From Verrucomicrobiaceae bacterium (GTDB lineage Bacteria > Verrucomicrobiota > Verrucomicrobiia > Verrucomicrobiales > Akkermansiaceae): a stretch of DNA of 64,000 nt. Below, piece after piece: positions 44,507-53,206 of this stretch. Made by a program: the position numbers and the translations under genes. The notes beneath the pieces were generated by a model, which saw nothing but the letters and a program-made list of their open reading frames with translations, searched no databases and was not told where the DNA came from. The stretch lies in NCBI GenBank assembly GCA_027491155.1, contig JAIXWR010000022.1:1-64000 (forward strand), in the 5' to 3' direction. Within the stretch, counting starts at the first letter, position 1. Each line of letters starts with the position of its first letter.

Positions 44507-47500
44507 TTAGAAGCTGTAGCGCACCCGCAGCACCGCGGTGCGGTCGCGGACGATCTCGGCGCGCGGGTTGAGCGGGCTGAGCTGGTAGTCGGTGCCGCCG
44601 ATGTTCAGCACCCCGGCGGTGACCTCGCAGCGGTTGTCGTTGAAGCGGTAGCCGGCCAGCGCGTTGAATTGCCAGAAGGTGTCGCCGGAGCGCAGCGGCA
44701 GCCGCGACGGGTCCTCCTCGAGGTCCTGCGAGAAGTAGTTCGCCTCGACCCGCGCGAAGAGCCCGGTCGGCGAGTTCCAGTTCGCGCTGAGCATCACTTC
44801 CGACAGCGTGGCCTCGTCGTCGAGGTTCGCGAAGGGACCTGCCCCGGCGAGTTCCGGCAGCGTGGTATTCAATTCCGACCGCGTCATGCGGAAACCGGCA
44901 CCAACCGAGAACTGGTTGCCGAGGAGCTGGTTCACGGTCAGCGCCAGCGACTGCTCCTCGTAGTCGAGCCGCTCCGCCGTGGTGTCGGCGAAGTAGGCGG
45001 GCGTCGAAGGGAACACTCCCGCGCTGTAGCCGGTGAAGATCCCGCGGCTGCGGTCGACGTCCTGCTCGATGACATTGAACGAGGCTCCCCAGAAGGTCCG
45101 CGAGGGCAGGCTGCCCTCCGCGCTGAGGCCCCAGATCTCATACTCGGGCGCTTCCACCGATCCGGCGATCGATTCCGAAATCACGGTGCGGTAGGCTTGG
45201 TTGAAACCGGCGAGCTGCACCGGTTCCAAGCGCACGCTTTCGTCAAAGCTCGCGCCGCCGAGGCCCTGCGCATACATCCCGCGGACGGTCATCCAGCGGG
45301 CCGGCGCATAGGTGAAGCCGGCCTTGCCGGAGAACTCCTCGCTCTCGCGCTGGAAGTTGTTCACCGGAGGGTTCCGGAAGTTGTCGGGGTGCTCGATGTG
45401 ATCCCACGACGCCCCGCCGATCAGCGTGAGGCAGGGCGTGACCTGCCAGTAGTCGTAGACGTAAAAGCTCATCCGCTCGAAATCGACGACCGAGCTTTGC
45501 AGCACCGCGGGCGTCTCGAAGCCGCCATTGAAGTTCGGCCGCTCGGCGAGCATCCGCACGTCGGTCTCGAACTCGCCGGACTGGTAGCGCCCGCCGGCGA
45601 TGAGCAGGTTCCTGTCCGTCTGCCAGATCTGCTGGACCTCGAAGCTGTCGACTTCAAAGCTCCGCCGGGTTTCCAAGGCGAAGGGAGCACCGCTCACGCT
45701 GAGCACGTCACCCTGGCCCAGGTAGGGCTGGATCGCTTTCAGCAGGTCGGAAGAATAGACCAGCGACTCGCCGTCGGGGCCAAAGGTGACCGAACCGTCG
45801 AGCGAAGGATCGGTGAACCGGTCCACCCCGGCGACGTTCTCGATGAAGCCCGGCCGCAAGCCGTCGGCATCGCGCTCGACCAGGAGCTGGGTCGAGTTCG
45901 GATTCCGGACTACCTGTTCCGCGCTCAGCCGCCCGGCCAGCAGCAGGGTGTGCGAACCCGGGGCCCAGCGGTGATTCCAGCCGCCGAGGATCATGCCGGG
46001 CTCCTGCTGCTCGCTGAAGTCGAGCTCCGGGTTGAGCGGGCGGTTGTCGTAGGTCTGCGAGTTGTCGCCGCTCTGCTGGTCCTGCCACTTGCCCAGGAAG
46101 TAGAAGATGTCGTCCGGCGTGACCTGCCACTTGAACTGCCCGTAGAGTTCCTGGAGTTCCTCCCCGTTGTTGAAGCGGTCGCCGCCGTTGTTGTCGCGGT
46201 AGTAGGCGTCGATGCCGAAGCTGAAGTTCCCCGATTGCCCGAACACCGACGCCGCGGTCCGCGATTCGCCGTCGCTGCGGACCTCGCTGAGAATGCTGCC
46301 GCCGAGACCGTCGGCTTCGAGCAACTTCGAGTATTCCTGCTGCGACACGAACTGTGACAGCGGCCCGCCTCCGACCGGCGAGAGCAGGTTGGAGAGCAGC
46401 AGTTCGTTGAACCACGGCGTCTCGTAGCGCAGCTGGATGCGATCGGGATCGCGCAGGGCGTCGAAGGAGTTGGCGAGGAAGAGGTGGGCGGACGGGTTGG
46501 TGTAGTCGCTTTCCACCGCGCGGGTCGCCTCGCGCACGGCGACCTCCTGCATCCCGGCGTTCTGATAGATCTTCGCCATGTTGGCGCTGCGCACTGCCTT
46601 GTCCTGGTCGAGCAGGAGCTGCGAGCGATAGACCCGGCGGTTGTCGTTGAGCTCGATCGAGCGCTCGAGGTCGGCGATCGCCTCGTTCGGGCGGTTCTGC
46701 CGCTGGAGCTCCAGCGCGGAGTAAAGCCAGGGCGTCGGATCGTTCGGGTCGAGCTGCTTGGCCAGATCGAGGTCCTTGCGCGCCTCGACCGGCTTGTCCT
46801 CCATGCTGAGCGCCTTGCCGAGGTAGCTGTGGAAGACCGACATCGTGGGCTCCACCGTCGCCGCGGTCTGGAGGTCGGCGCGGCCGCCGGCCAGGTCGCC
46901 CTTCTTGGTCTTGGTCAGGCCGAGGCCCAGCCAGCCGTTGCCGAGCGAGCCGTCGAGTTGAACGGCTTGTTCAAACGAAGTCCGCGCTTCCTCGATCCGG
47001 TTGTCCGCGGCGAGGATGAAGCCTTGCAGCGCATGGGCCCGGGCATTGCGCGGCGTGAGTTCCAGCCCCTTCGCCAGCGCCTCGCGCGCCTCCTTCGTCC
47101 GGCCGAAGGAAAACTCCAGTTCCGCCAGCCGGGTCCACGCGTAGCCGTTGCCCGGCGCCTTCTCGGTGGCAATCCGGGCCGCGTCGCGGGCTGCCTTCAA
47201 GTCGGAGCGCGACTGACGGTAATAGCTTTCCGCGATCGCCTCCCCCGCCGTGTTGAGACTTTCATCCGCCCACGCCTCGCGTTCGCGGAACTTCACCGCG
47301 TCGATCATCCGCTCGATCGCACGACGACCCGGATCGCCCGCTGGCACACCCTTGATGATGCCCGCGGCCTCATCCAGGCGACCGACTGCCAGCAGCACCG
47401 CGGCCCGGTAGAGCTTGCCGCTGGTTCCTTGCGTGCTCCCGGAATGCCGTTCGAGCGCCTCTAAGAGATCACCCTCCCGATACGCGGCGACCGACTTCCC

Positions 47501-48121
47501 CTCGCCCTTCAGGCCGAGCTCGTCCGCATCCAGCACCGCCGGATAATAGAGCGCCCACTGGAGCAGGTTGGTCGCCTCGATCACTGCCGTCCGCTTCGGT
47601 GCCCGACCGCGTGCCGCCTCGCCGGCCTCGCCGGGGCCCAGCAGCAGTTTGCCCTGGTCGTTCGCGAGTTCCACCTGCCCCTCCAGCACCTGGAAGCGCG
47701 AGGTGCCGTCGGCCGCGACCTGGACGTAAACCTGGGTGCCGCGCATCGCCCCGTTGGCGGCGGGCGTCTTGATGTCGATCTCGCCGCTCTTCTCGCGGCT
47801 GAAAATGAAGGCCGCCCCGCCGCCGACATCGAGCCGCGGCTTGTCTTCGCTGAACAGCCCCGGCGCAATCTCGACCGTCGTGAATTGCTCCAACCGCATC
47901 GTGTAGAGGTCGGTCAAGCGCAGGGTCGCCCGGCTCCGCTGCCGCGTCCGGATCCGGTCGCCGACTGCCAGAGATTGATCCTTCGCGGCAGGCGTCCAGG
48001 CCCCGTCGGCGCCTTTCGTCGCCTGCACGATGTTCTGAACCTCCAGCAGTTGGGCGTCCTGGCCGGATGCGACGCCGGTCAGCAGGAAGCAGAAAAGAAG
48101 TCGGGGGACACGGGGTTTCAT
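44507..48121 (-). CDS. FecR-domain, TPR and outer-membrane beta-barrel fusion protein
   Basis: 1,204 aa from ATG 48121, which gives a signal peptide (RVPRLLFCFLLTGVASGQ); the frame upstream is Arg/Ser-rich and unrelated. A FecR domain (about 25-170) includes VGDRIRTRQRSRATLRLTD, TRLDV-like KPRLDVGGGAAFIFS and AMRGTQVYVQV. Tetratricopeptide repeats cover about 240-620 (YAWTRLAELEFSFGRTKEA; AHALQGFILAADNRIEEA). The last 560 or so residues are amphipathic beta strands resembling a TonB-dependent-receptor-type barrel, ending in aromatic RVRYSF as outer-membrane proteins do. No plug domain or TonB box is visible, so classical TonB uptake is unlikely. The adjoining CHASE2 cyclase (12 bp) suggests the FecR part signals to the cyclase sensor. 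Confidence 0.88.
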   Translation of the reverse strand: MKPRVPRLLFCFLLTGVASGQDAQLLEVQNIVQATKGADGAWTPAAKDQSLAVGDRIRTRQRSRATLRLTDLYTMRLEQFTTVEIAPGLFSEDKPRLDVGGGAAFIFSREKSGEIDIKTPAANGAMRGTQVYVQVAADGTSRFQVLEGQVELANDQGKLLLGPGEAGEAARGRAPKRTAVIEATNLLQWALYYPAVLDADELGLKGEGKSVAAYREGDLLEALERHSGSTQGTSGKLYRAAVLLAVGRLDEAAGIIKGVPAGDPGRRAIERMIDAVKFREREAWADESLNTAGEAIAESYYRQSRSDLKAARDAARIATEKAPGNGYAWTRLAELEFSFGRTKEAREALAKGLELTPRNARAHALQGFILAADNRIEEARTSFEQAVQLDGSLGNGWLGLGLTKTKKGDLAGGRADLQTAATVEPTMSVFHSYLGKALSMEDKPVEARKDLDLAKQLDPNDPTPWLYSALELQRQNRPNEAIADLERSIELNDNRRVYRSQLLLDQDKAVRSANMAKIYQNAGMQEVAVREATRAVESDYTNPSAHLFLANSFDALRDPDRIQLRYETPWFNELLLSNLLSPVGGGPLSQFVSQQEYSKLLEADGLGGSILSEVRSDGESRTAASVFGQSGNFSFGIDAYYRDNNGGDRFNNGEELQELYGQFKWQVTPDDIFYFLGKWQDQQSGDNSQTYDNRPLNPELDFSEQQEPGMILGGWNHRWAPGSHTLLLAGRLSAEQVVRNPNSTQLLVERDADGLRPGFIENVAGVDRFTDPSLDGSVTFGPDGESLVYSSDLLKAIQPYLGQGDVLSVSGAPFALETRRSFEVDSFEVQQIWQTDRNLLIAGGRYQSGEFETDVRMLAERPNFNGGFETPAVLQSSVVDFERMSFYVYDYWQVTPCLTLIGGASWDHIEHPDNFRNPPVNNFQRESEEFSGKAGFTYAPARWMTVRGMYAQGLGGASFDESVRLEPVQLAGFNQAYRTVISESIAGSVEAPEYEIWGLSAEGSLPSRTFWGASFNVIEQDVDRSRGIFTGYSAGVFPSTPAYFADTTAERLDYEEQSLALTVNQLLGNQFSVGAGFRMTRSELNTTLPELAGAGPFANLDDEATLSEVMLSANWNSPTGLFARVEANYFSQDLEEDPSRLPLRSGDTFWQFNALAGYRFNDNRCEVTAGVLNIGGTDYQLSPLNPRAEIVRDRTAVLRVRYSF

Positions 48122-48220
48122 GGCGGGGAGGGTTGAATGGGCCCGGAGGTGAAGAAGGTCGCGGAAGATCACACGGCTGGGTTTCCCGGGGAAAGATTTA
48201 CCGGGTTTGCTTGCAGCACG

Positions 48221-48251
48221 TTGACTGCCAACTATCCGGACGCGGCATAAG
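48221..48251 (+). promoter_or_regulatory. weak candidate promoter for the pseudouridine synthase gene
   Basis: TTGACT and CATAAG with a 19-bp spacer, about 105 bp upstream of the start at 48357. The spacing is longer than optimal. The remainder of the 235-bp divergent region 48122-48356 shows no gene. Confidence 0.25.
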
Positions 48252-48356
48252 AACAAGGCTAAAGTCGGTCTCTCGAGGCGGGACGACGCCCCCGATTCCC
48301 GGCCACCACGGTGCTTCGGTCTCGCAGGCAAGCCGATCCGAAGCTTGTCTTCCCCC

Positions 48357-49061
48357 GTGAAACTCGACCGCCTCCTCGCCAAACACGATTCGCTCGGCCG
48401 CGGCCGGGCCCGCGAGGCGATCCTCGCCGGCCGGGTCGCCGTCGAGGGAGCGATCACCCGCCGCCTCGACCACCCGGTCGACCGTTTCAAACGCGTCGAA
48501 CTCGACGGCCGCCCGCTGCGCCAGTCGGCACGGCGGCTCCACCTGATGCTCAACAAGCCGGTCGGCATCCTTAGCGCGACGAGCGACCCGGTGCACCGCA
48601 CCGTGATCGACCTCATCGACGATCCCGACCGCCACACGCTGCATCTCGTCGGCCGCCTCGACCGCTCGACCACCGGACTGGTCCTCCTCACGAACGACGG
48701 TAACTGGTCGAAGCCGCTCATGGCCCCGGAGACAAAGGTGCCAAAAGTCTATCTCGTCGAAACCCGCGACCCGATTCCCGCCTCCGCTATCGAGGCCTTC
48801 GCCGCCGGCTTCCACTTCCACACCGAGGATCTCACCACCCTCCCCGCCGCGCTGGAAATCCTCGGCGAACATCAGGCCCGCCTGACCCTCCACGAAGGCC
48901 GCTACCACCAGATCAAGCGGATGTTCCACCGCATCGGCAACCGGGTGGTGAAGCTCCACCGCGAGAGCATCGGCGGGATTTCCCTCCCGCCCGACCTCGG
49001 CCCCGGGGAGTGGCGGATGCTGACGGAGGAGGAGGTCGGATGTGGCTCCCCCAGGCTTTGA
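48357..49061 (+). CDS. 16S/23S rRNA pseudouridine synthase, RsuA/RluB/E/F family
   Basis: 234 aa from GTG 48357 (TTG 48345 possible). The GTG start gives MKLDRLLAKHDSLGRGRARE, the S4-like RNA-binding domain beginning as in RsuA. The catalytic motif GRLDRSTTGLVLLTNDG has Asp102, the same number as the E. coli RsuA catalytic Asp. Further family blocks are LNKPVGILSATSD, KVYLVET and EGRYHQIKRMFHRIGNRV. Converts a uridine in rRNA to pseudouridine; the target position cannot be told from sequence, though RsuA-type 16S modification fits the short linker. Confidence 0.93.
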   Translation: MKLDRLLAKHDSLGRGRAREAILAGRVAVEGAITRRLDHPVDRFKRVELDGRPLRQSARRLHLMLNKPVGILSATSDPVHRTVIDLIDDPDRHTLHLVGRLDRSTTGLVLLTNDGNWSKPLMAPETKVPKVYLVETRDPIPASAIEAFAAGFHFHTEDLTTLPAALEILGEHQARLTLHEGRYHQIKRMFHRIGNRVVKLHRESIGGISLPPDLGPGEWRMLTEEEVGCGSPRL

Positions 49062-49177
49062 AGCACGTGATCACCGCTCTGCTGGCCTCCGGCGAGAAGA
49101 AGGGATTTCTTGAGGAAGCGAGACGTCTCCGCTAACCAGCAACCGAAAGCGGATGGAGATCCGCCCCTCCTCAGCGC

Positions 49178-49999
49178 ATGACACCGCCGACTCCAGAAGA
49201 TCGGTCGGATCCGACGGATCGGACCGATCCCAACAAACCGAGGCCGCGGAAGCTTCGCCCCGTCGGGGGTTACCGCAATCTGCGGAGCTTCCAAGTGACC
49301 ACTATCATCTATGACGCCACCGCGGCCTTCTGCGATCGCTTCATCAGCGGACGCACCCACGATCAAATGGTGCAAGCAGCCAGCAGCGGGCGGCAGAACA
49401 TCGCGGAGGGAAACCGCGCCGGAGGGACCAGCAGCAAGTCGGAACTTCATCTGACCAACGTGGCACGTGCGAGCTTGGAAGAGCTCCTGCTGGACTTCGA
49501 GGACTACCTCCGCCAGAGCCGTCTGCCGCAGTGGGCGAAAGATTCACAGGAGGCGAAAGCCATACGCGCCGTGGGTTGGAGAAGAAAGAATCCGTCCGAT
49601 CCGACGGATCCGACCGATCCATCCACCGCCGGCGACTACGCCCGGCGCGATCTCTATGCGCATTGGCTGGACCATGACGACGCTGCCATCCGCGCCAACG
49701 CCCTGCTGTGCCTGATCCATCAAGCGAACTATCTGCTGGACCAGCAGATCATCGCGCTGGAGCAGGAATTCATCGACGGAGGTGGCTACTCGGAGCAGCT
49801 CGCTGCTGCGAGGATCGCGCAACGGACAAAGGATCGGTCTGATCGGTCGGATCCTTCCGATCATGCCTTTCCCCCTTGCCCACTCTGCGGGAAGCCGATG
49901 TCCCTGCGGACCGCCCGTCAGGGCAAGAACAGCGGGAAGCAGTTCTGGGGCTGCACCGGCTATCCGGACTGCAAAGGTGCTGTGCCGCTCGATCCATGA
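49178..49999 (+). CDS. four-helix-bundle-suffix protein with C-terminal zinc ribbon
   Basis: 273 aa. The core is a four-helix bundle: YRNLRSFQVTTIIYDATAAF, DQMVQAASSGRQNIAEGNRA and LTNVARASLEELLLDFEDYL, then a second helical part with NALLCLIHQANYLLDQQI. The C-terminus is a topoisomerase-type zinc ribbon with CPLCGKPM and FWGCTGYPDC, likely nucleic-acid binding. Three Asp/Ser/Thr/Pro segments (residues about 8-19, 138-150 and 218-230) are encoded by in-frame 9-bp repeats and sit between structured parts as apparent insertions. Related bundles are known from intervening sequences of rRNA genes; function unknown. Confidence 0.85.
   Translation: MTPPTPEDRSDPTDRTDPNKPRPRKLRPVGGYRNLRSFQVTTIIYDATAAFCDRFISGRTHDQMVQAASSGRQNIAEGNRAGGTSSKSELHLTNVARASLEELLLDFEDYLRQSRLPQWAKDSQEAKAIRAVGWRRKNPSDPTDPTDPSTAGDYARRDLYAHWLDHDDAAIRANALLCLIHQANYLLDQQIIALEQEFIDGGGYSEQLAAARIAQRTKDRSDRSDPSDHAFPPCPLCGKPMSLRTARQGKNSGKQFWGCTGYPDCKGAVPLDP
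49199..49230. repeat. 9-bp GATCGGTCG-type repeat, copy block 1
   Basis: Units of pattern GATCSGWCS in tandem, partly palindromic around GGATCC. Translated in frame as RSDPTDRTDP. Confidence 0.75.
49591..49624. repeat. 9-bp repeat, copy block 2
   Basis: Same unit family in the middle of the gene, in the same reading frame (SDPTDPTDP). Confidence 0.75.
49831..49864. repeat. 9-bp repeat, copy block 3
   Basis: Same unit family just before the zinc-ribbon coding part, same frame (DRSDRSDPSD). Confidence 0.7.
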
Positions 50000-50000
50000 A

Positions 50001-50025
50001 TGATCGGACCGGATCCGACGGATCT
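50001..50025. repeat. 9-bp repeat, copy block 4 (outside the gene)
   Basis: Same unit family immediately after the stop codon, showing that the repeats are not confined to coding sequence. Confidence 0.65.
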
Positions 50026-50054
50026 CCGCGCAGTCCTCAAGCAGGCACCGAATG

Positions 50055-50090
50055 AAAAACCGGGCGGCCCCCGCGAGGGAACCGCCCGGT
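50055..50090 (-). terminator. intrinsic terminator of the rhamnulose aldolase/dehydrogenase gene
   Basis: Perfect 9-bp stem ACCGGGCGG / CCGCCCGGT (50059-50067 and 50082-50090), followed on the minus strand by TTTTT, 31 bp after the stop codon at 50121. Confidence 0.8.
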
Positions 50091-50120
50091 CCACGACTCA
50101 CTAACTACCGGGAAAACCGC

Positions 50121-52316
50121 TCAGCGCAGGAAGGCCTCGTGCAAGCCGCCGTCGACGGTGATGACCTGGCCGGTGGTCTTGCTCAGCCGGCTCGTGACGA
50201 GAAGGAAATAGGCTTCCGCCTGGTCGGCCGGGGTGATCGGGGCCTTGGTCAAGGTGCGATCCGCGTAGAACTGCGCGAGCTTGCTCACCAGCGACTCGGT
50301 CGCCTCGTCATCCGCGTAAGGGATGGCATACTTCGCCAGCGAGCCGATGACACGGTCGCGGGGGAACATCGCGGATCCCTGGACCACGGTCGCCGGGGCC
50401 ACGCCGTTGACGCGGACCAGCGGGGCCAGCTCGATGGCAAGCTCACGCACCAGGTGGTTCGCGGCGGCCTTCGAGGTGTCGTAAGCGAGCGAGCCCTTCT
50501 TGGCGACGGCGGCGTTGGCGCTGGTGGTCAGCACCAGGTTGCCGCGCAGGCCCTGCTCCTTCCACGTCTTGGCCGCCTCGTCGGCGACGAAGTAGGAACC
50601 GGTGACGTTGATGTTGAAGGTGAGCGCCCACTTGTCGTCCGGGATGTGGCCGGTGGTGTCGCTCGGCACGAAGATGCCGGCGGTGACGCAGATGTGGTCG
50701 AAGCCGCCGTAAGCCAGCGCGACCTGGTCGAGCATCGCGCGGATGCTGGCGCGGTCGGTGATGTTGGCCGCGAAACCGATCGCCTGGCCGCAGTTGGAGA
50801 CGCCGGTGCCGGCGACGCCGATGCCGACGCCATACTTGTCGGTGATCTCCTTGGCGGTCGCCTCGGCCGCTTCCTTGTTGAGGTCGACGCAGACGATGTG
50901 CGCGCCGTCCTTGACCAGGCGGTGGGCGGTCTCCTTGCCGATGCCGGAGCCGGCGCCGATCACGATGATGATCTGGCGGGCGAGTTCCTTCTCGGCGGGC
51001 ATGCGCTGGAGCTTCGCCTCTTCAAGCAGCCAGTATTCGATGTCGAAGGCTTCCTGCTGCGGCAGCGAGATGTATTCGTCGATCGCCTCGGCACCGCGCA
51101 TGACTTCAACCGCGCAGTTGTAGAACTCGGCGGTCACGCGGGACTCCGACTTGTCCTTGCCCCAGGCGATCATGCCGAGGCCGGGGATCAGCACGACGGT
51201 CGGGTTCGGGTCGCGCATCGCCGGGCTGTTGGCGTGCTTGCAGGCGGCGTAGTAGGACGCGTAGTCCTTGCGATACTGCTCCAAGCCGGCGGCGAGCTTG
51301 GCCTTGAGGGCGGCGGCGTCTTCCGCCTGCGGATTCCAATCGACGTAGAGCGGCTTGATCTTGGTGCGCAGGAAGTGGTCGGGGCAGGAAGTCCCCAGTT
51401 CGGCGAGGCGCGGGGCGTCGGCCGAGTTGACGAAGCGCAGGATCTTGGCGTCGTCCTGGACGGTGCCGATGAAGCGCTTCTGCTGCGAAACCTGGCCGCG
51501 CAGCCAGGGCAGGATGGCGGCAAGCGTGGCCTGGCGCTCGGCTTCCGGAAGCGTCTGGTACTTCTGGCCGCCGAAGGCCTTGGCGTCGCCACCCTTGGCT
51601 TCGTACTTGGCTTCGATGTAGGTGGCGGCCTTCTCGATGAACTCCAGCGTGCGGACGTAGCAGACCTTGTCGTCGTCGTCCCACGAAATGAAGCCGTGCT
51701 GGCCCATCATGATCGCCTTCACGTTCGGCTGGGCCTTGGCGATCTCCTGCATCGCGAGGCCGAGCTCGAAGCCCGGGCGCATCCACGGGACGTAGGCCAT
51801 CTCGCCGCCGAAGATCTCCTTGGTCAGCTGCTGGCAGTTCTTGGAGGCGGCGATCGCGATGATCGCGTTCGGGTGCATGTGGTCGACGTGCTTGCCCGGC
51901 AGGAAGCTGTGCAGCGGGGTGTCGATCGACGAGGCGCGCGGGTTGAGGTTGAAAGTGGTGTGGAAGTACATCGCCACCATGTCGTCCTCGGCCTGCGACT
52001 TGAGGCCCTTGTCCGCGCGGGCTTCGTAGAGGCCCTGCATGGCGATCAGCTTGTCCTGATAGAGAGAAGAGAAATTGTCGCGCTTGCTGGTGCGCAGGTC
52101 GCCGCCGGAGCCCTTCACCCAGAGCACCTCGACCGGCTGGCCGGTGAGCGGGTCGGTCTCGACGATCTTCGACGAGGTGTTGCCGCCGCCGGTGTTCGTG
52201 ACGCGCTGGTCGTCGCCGAGGATGTTGGAGCGGTAGACGAGACGGGCAACCGGATCGAGCGTCGCGGCGTGCGCGTCGTCCCAGGAATAGTTCACGTGCT
52301 TGAAATCGGAAGGCAT
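50121..52316 (-). CDS. rhaEW: bifunctional rhamnulose-1-phosphate aldolase / lactaldehyde dehydrogenase (RhaEW type)
   Basis: 731 aa. The N-terminal class II aldolase (1-430) has TNTGGGNTSSK and the metal ligands in HVDHMHPN (143-148), with a further His in MMGQHGF. It cleaves L-rhamnulose-1-phosphate to DHAP and L-lactaldehyde. The C-terminal short-chain dehydrogenase (about 445-731) has GAGSGIG (454-460), the Tyr612/Lys616 pair in AYDTSKAAAN, and VDGGLHEAF at the end; it oxidises lactaldehyde to lactate. Start ATG 52316 matches the family. It is divergent from the DeoR regulator with an 82-bp shared control region and is followed by a good terminator. No rhamnose isomerase or transporter is in the window. 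Confidence 0.95.
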   Translation of the reverse strand: MPSDFKHVNYSWDDAHAATLDPVARLVYRSNILGDDQRVTNTGGGNTSSKIVETDPLTGQPVEVLWVKGSGGDLRTSKRDNFSSLYQDKLIAMQGLYEARADKGLKSQAEDDMVAMYFHTTFNLNPRASSIDTPLHSFLPGKHVDHMHPNAIIAIAASKNCQQLTKEIFGGEMAYVPWMRPGFELGLAMQEIAKAQPNVKAIMMGQHGFISWDDDDKVCYVRTLEFIEKAATYIEAKYEAKGGDAKAFGGQKYQTLPEAERQATLAAILPWLRGQVSQQKRFIGTVQDDAKILRFVNSADAPRLAELGTSCPDHFLRTKIKPLYVDWNPQAEDAAALKAKLAAGLEQYRKDYASYYAACKHANSPAMRDPNPTVVLIPGLGMIAWGKDKSESRVTAEFYNCAVEVMRGAEAIDEYISLPQQEAFDIEYWLLEEAKLQRMPAEKELARQIIIVIGAGSGIGKETAHRLVKDGAHIVCVDLNKEAAEATAKEITDKYGVGIGVAGTGVSNCGQAIGFAANITDRASIRAMLDQVALAYGGFDHICVTAGIFVPSDTTGHIPDDKWALTFNINVTGSYFVADEAAKTWKEQGLRGNLVLTTSANAAVAKKGSLAYDTSKAAANHLVRELAIELAPLVRVNGVAPATVVQGSAMFPRDRVIGSLAKYAIPYADDEATESLVSKLAQFYADRTLTKAPITPADQAEAYFLLVTSRLSKTTGQVITVDGGLHEAFLR

Positions 52317-52363
52317 GGGTCGTTGAGGTTTGGGATTGACGAGCCGGGGTGTGCGGAACAAAA

Positions 52364-52398
52364 CCCACGAAAGCAAGCAATTTCCCACAGAATCCCAC
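52364..52398. promoter_or_regulatory. phased CCCAC repeats in the rha divergent promoter region
   Basis: CCCAC occurs at 52364, 52384 and 52394, spacings 20 and 10 bp, that is on one face of the helix. The last overlaps the regulator start. An inverted TGGGATT/AATCCCA pair also frames the region (52331-52337, 52391-52397). Plausible operator for the DeoR-family protein. Confidence 0.35.
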
Positions 52399-53163
52399 AT
52401 GCTCGCCGCCGAACGCCAACGCCAGATCCTCGACCGGGTGCGCCGTGACGGCACGGTCCGCACCGCGGATCTCGCCCGTGATTTCGCGGTGACCGAGGAG
52501 ACCGTCCGCCGCGACCTCGACCTGCTCGGCCGCCGCGGTCACTTGCGGCGGACCCACGGCGGTGCGATGGACTCCACCGCCCCGCTCGGGGAGCTGTCGC
52601 AGAGCGAGCGCGAATCGCGCAAGCTGGAGGAGAAACTGGCGATCGCCCGCGAGACGGCACGCATGCTCCTTCCCGGCGAGACCATCCTGCTCGACGCCTC
52701 GACCACCGCGCTCGAACTCGCCGGCCAGGTCCCGCAAGGCATGCCGTTGCGCGTGGTCACCTATTCGCTCGCCGTGGTCGAACGCCTCGCCGCGCGCGAC
52801 GATGTCGAGTTGATCCAGCTGGGTGGCAGCTACGAGGCCCGTGGACGGCGGTTCTCCGGGATGATCACCGAATCGGCGCTGCGGCTCCTGAAGATCGACC
52901 GCTTCTTCTTCTCCGGAGCCGGCCTCGATCCAGCGCAAGGCGTCAGCGAACCGAATCCCGAGCAAGCCCGCCTCAAGCGCATGATGATCGAGCAATCCGC
53001 CTGGAACTGCGCCTTGCTCGACCACTCGAAGTTCGGCATCAAGGCGGACTACTTTTTCGCGCCGCCCGCCGACCTCGATGTCGTCGTGACCGACCGCGAG
53101 TCCAAGGCCTACGCCAAATCCCACCTCAAGAACCCGCCCTACGACCTCCGCTTTGCCCGTTAG
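52399..53163 (+). CDS. DeoR-family transcriptional regulator of rhamnose genes
   Basis: 254 aa from ATG 52399. N-terminal HTH: MLAAERQRQILDRVRRDG, then AVTEETVRRDLDLLGRRG and the family's RTHGGA. The C-terminal DeoRC sugar-phosphate sensor domain has DASTTALELAG, VTYSLAVVERLA and LDHSKFGI. DeoR proteins usually repress neighbours and are released by a phosphorylated sugar intermediate; here a rhamnulose phosphate is the likely inducer. It is divergent from the aldolase/dehydrogenase fusion and upstream of rhaB and glpX on the same strand. Confidence 0.93.
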   Translation: MLAAERQRQILDRVRRDGTVRTADLARDFAVTEETVRRDLDLLGRRGHLRRTHGGAMDSTAPLGELSQSERESRKLEEKLAIARETARMLLPGETILLDASTTALELAGQVPQGMPLRVVTYSLAVVERLAARDDVELIQLGGSYEARGRRFSGMITESALRLLKIDRFFFSGAGLDPAQGVSEPNPEQARLKRMMIEQSAWNCALLDHSKFGIKADYFFAPPADLDVVVTDRESKAYAKSHLKNPPYDLRFAR

Positions 53164-53206
53164 ATTTCAGCATTTCAGTTCTCAGCATTTCAGCTTTTCC
53201 CAACCC

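Noticed and set aside
44507-46250. TonB-dependent receptor for the barrel part
   Set aside because: No TonB box or plug domain is visible before the barrel; the N-terminal part is FecR and TPR instead.
42605-46357. Open frame of 1,250 codons opposite the cyclase and FecR-barrel genes
   Set aside because: Antisense shadow spanning two well-supported genes; composition (His, Arg, Val repeats) is typical of reverse-strand translation.
48122-48721. 200-codon N-terminal extension of the FecR-barrel protein
   Set aside because: Arg/Ser-rich sequence that overlaps the divergent pseudouridine synthase gene and precedes a clear signal peptide.
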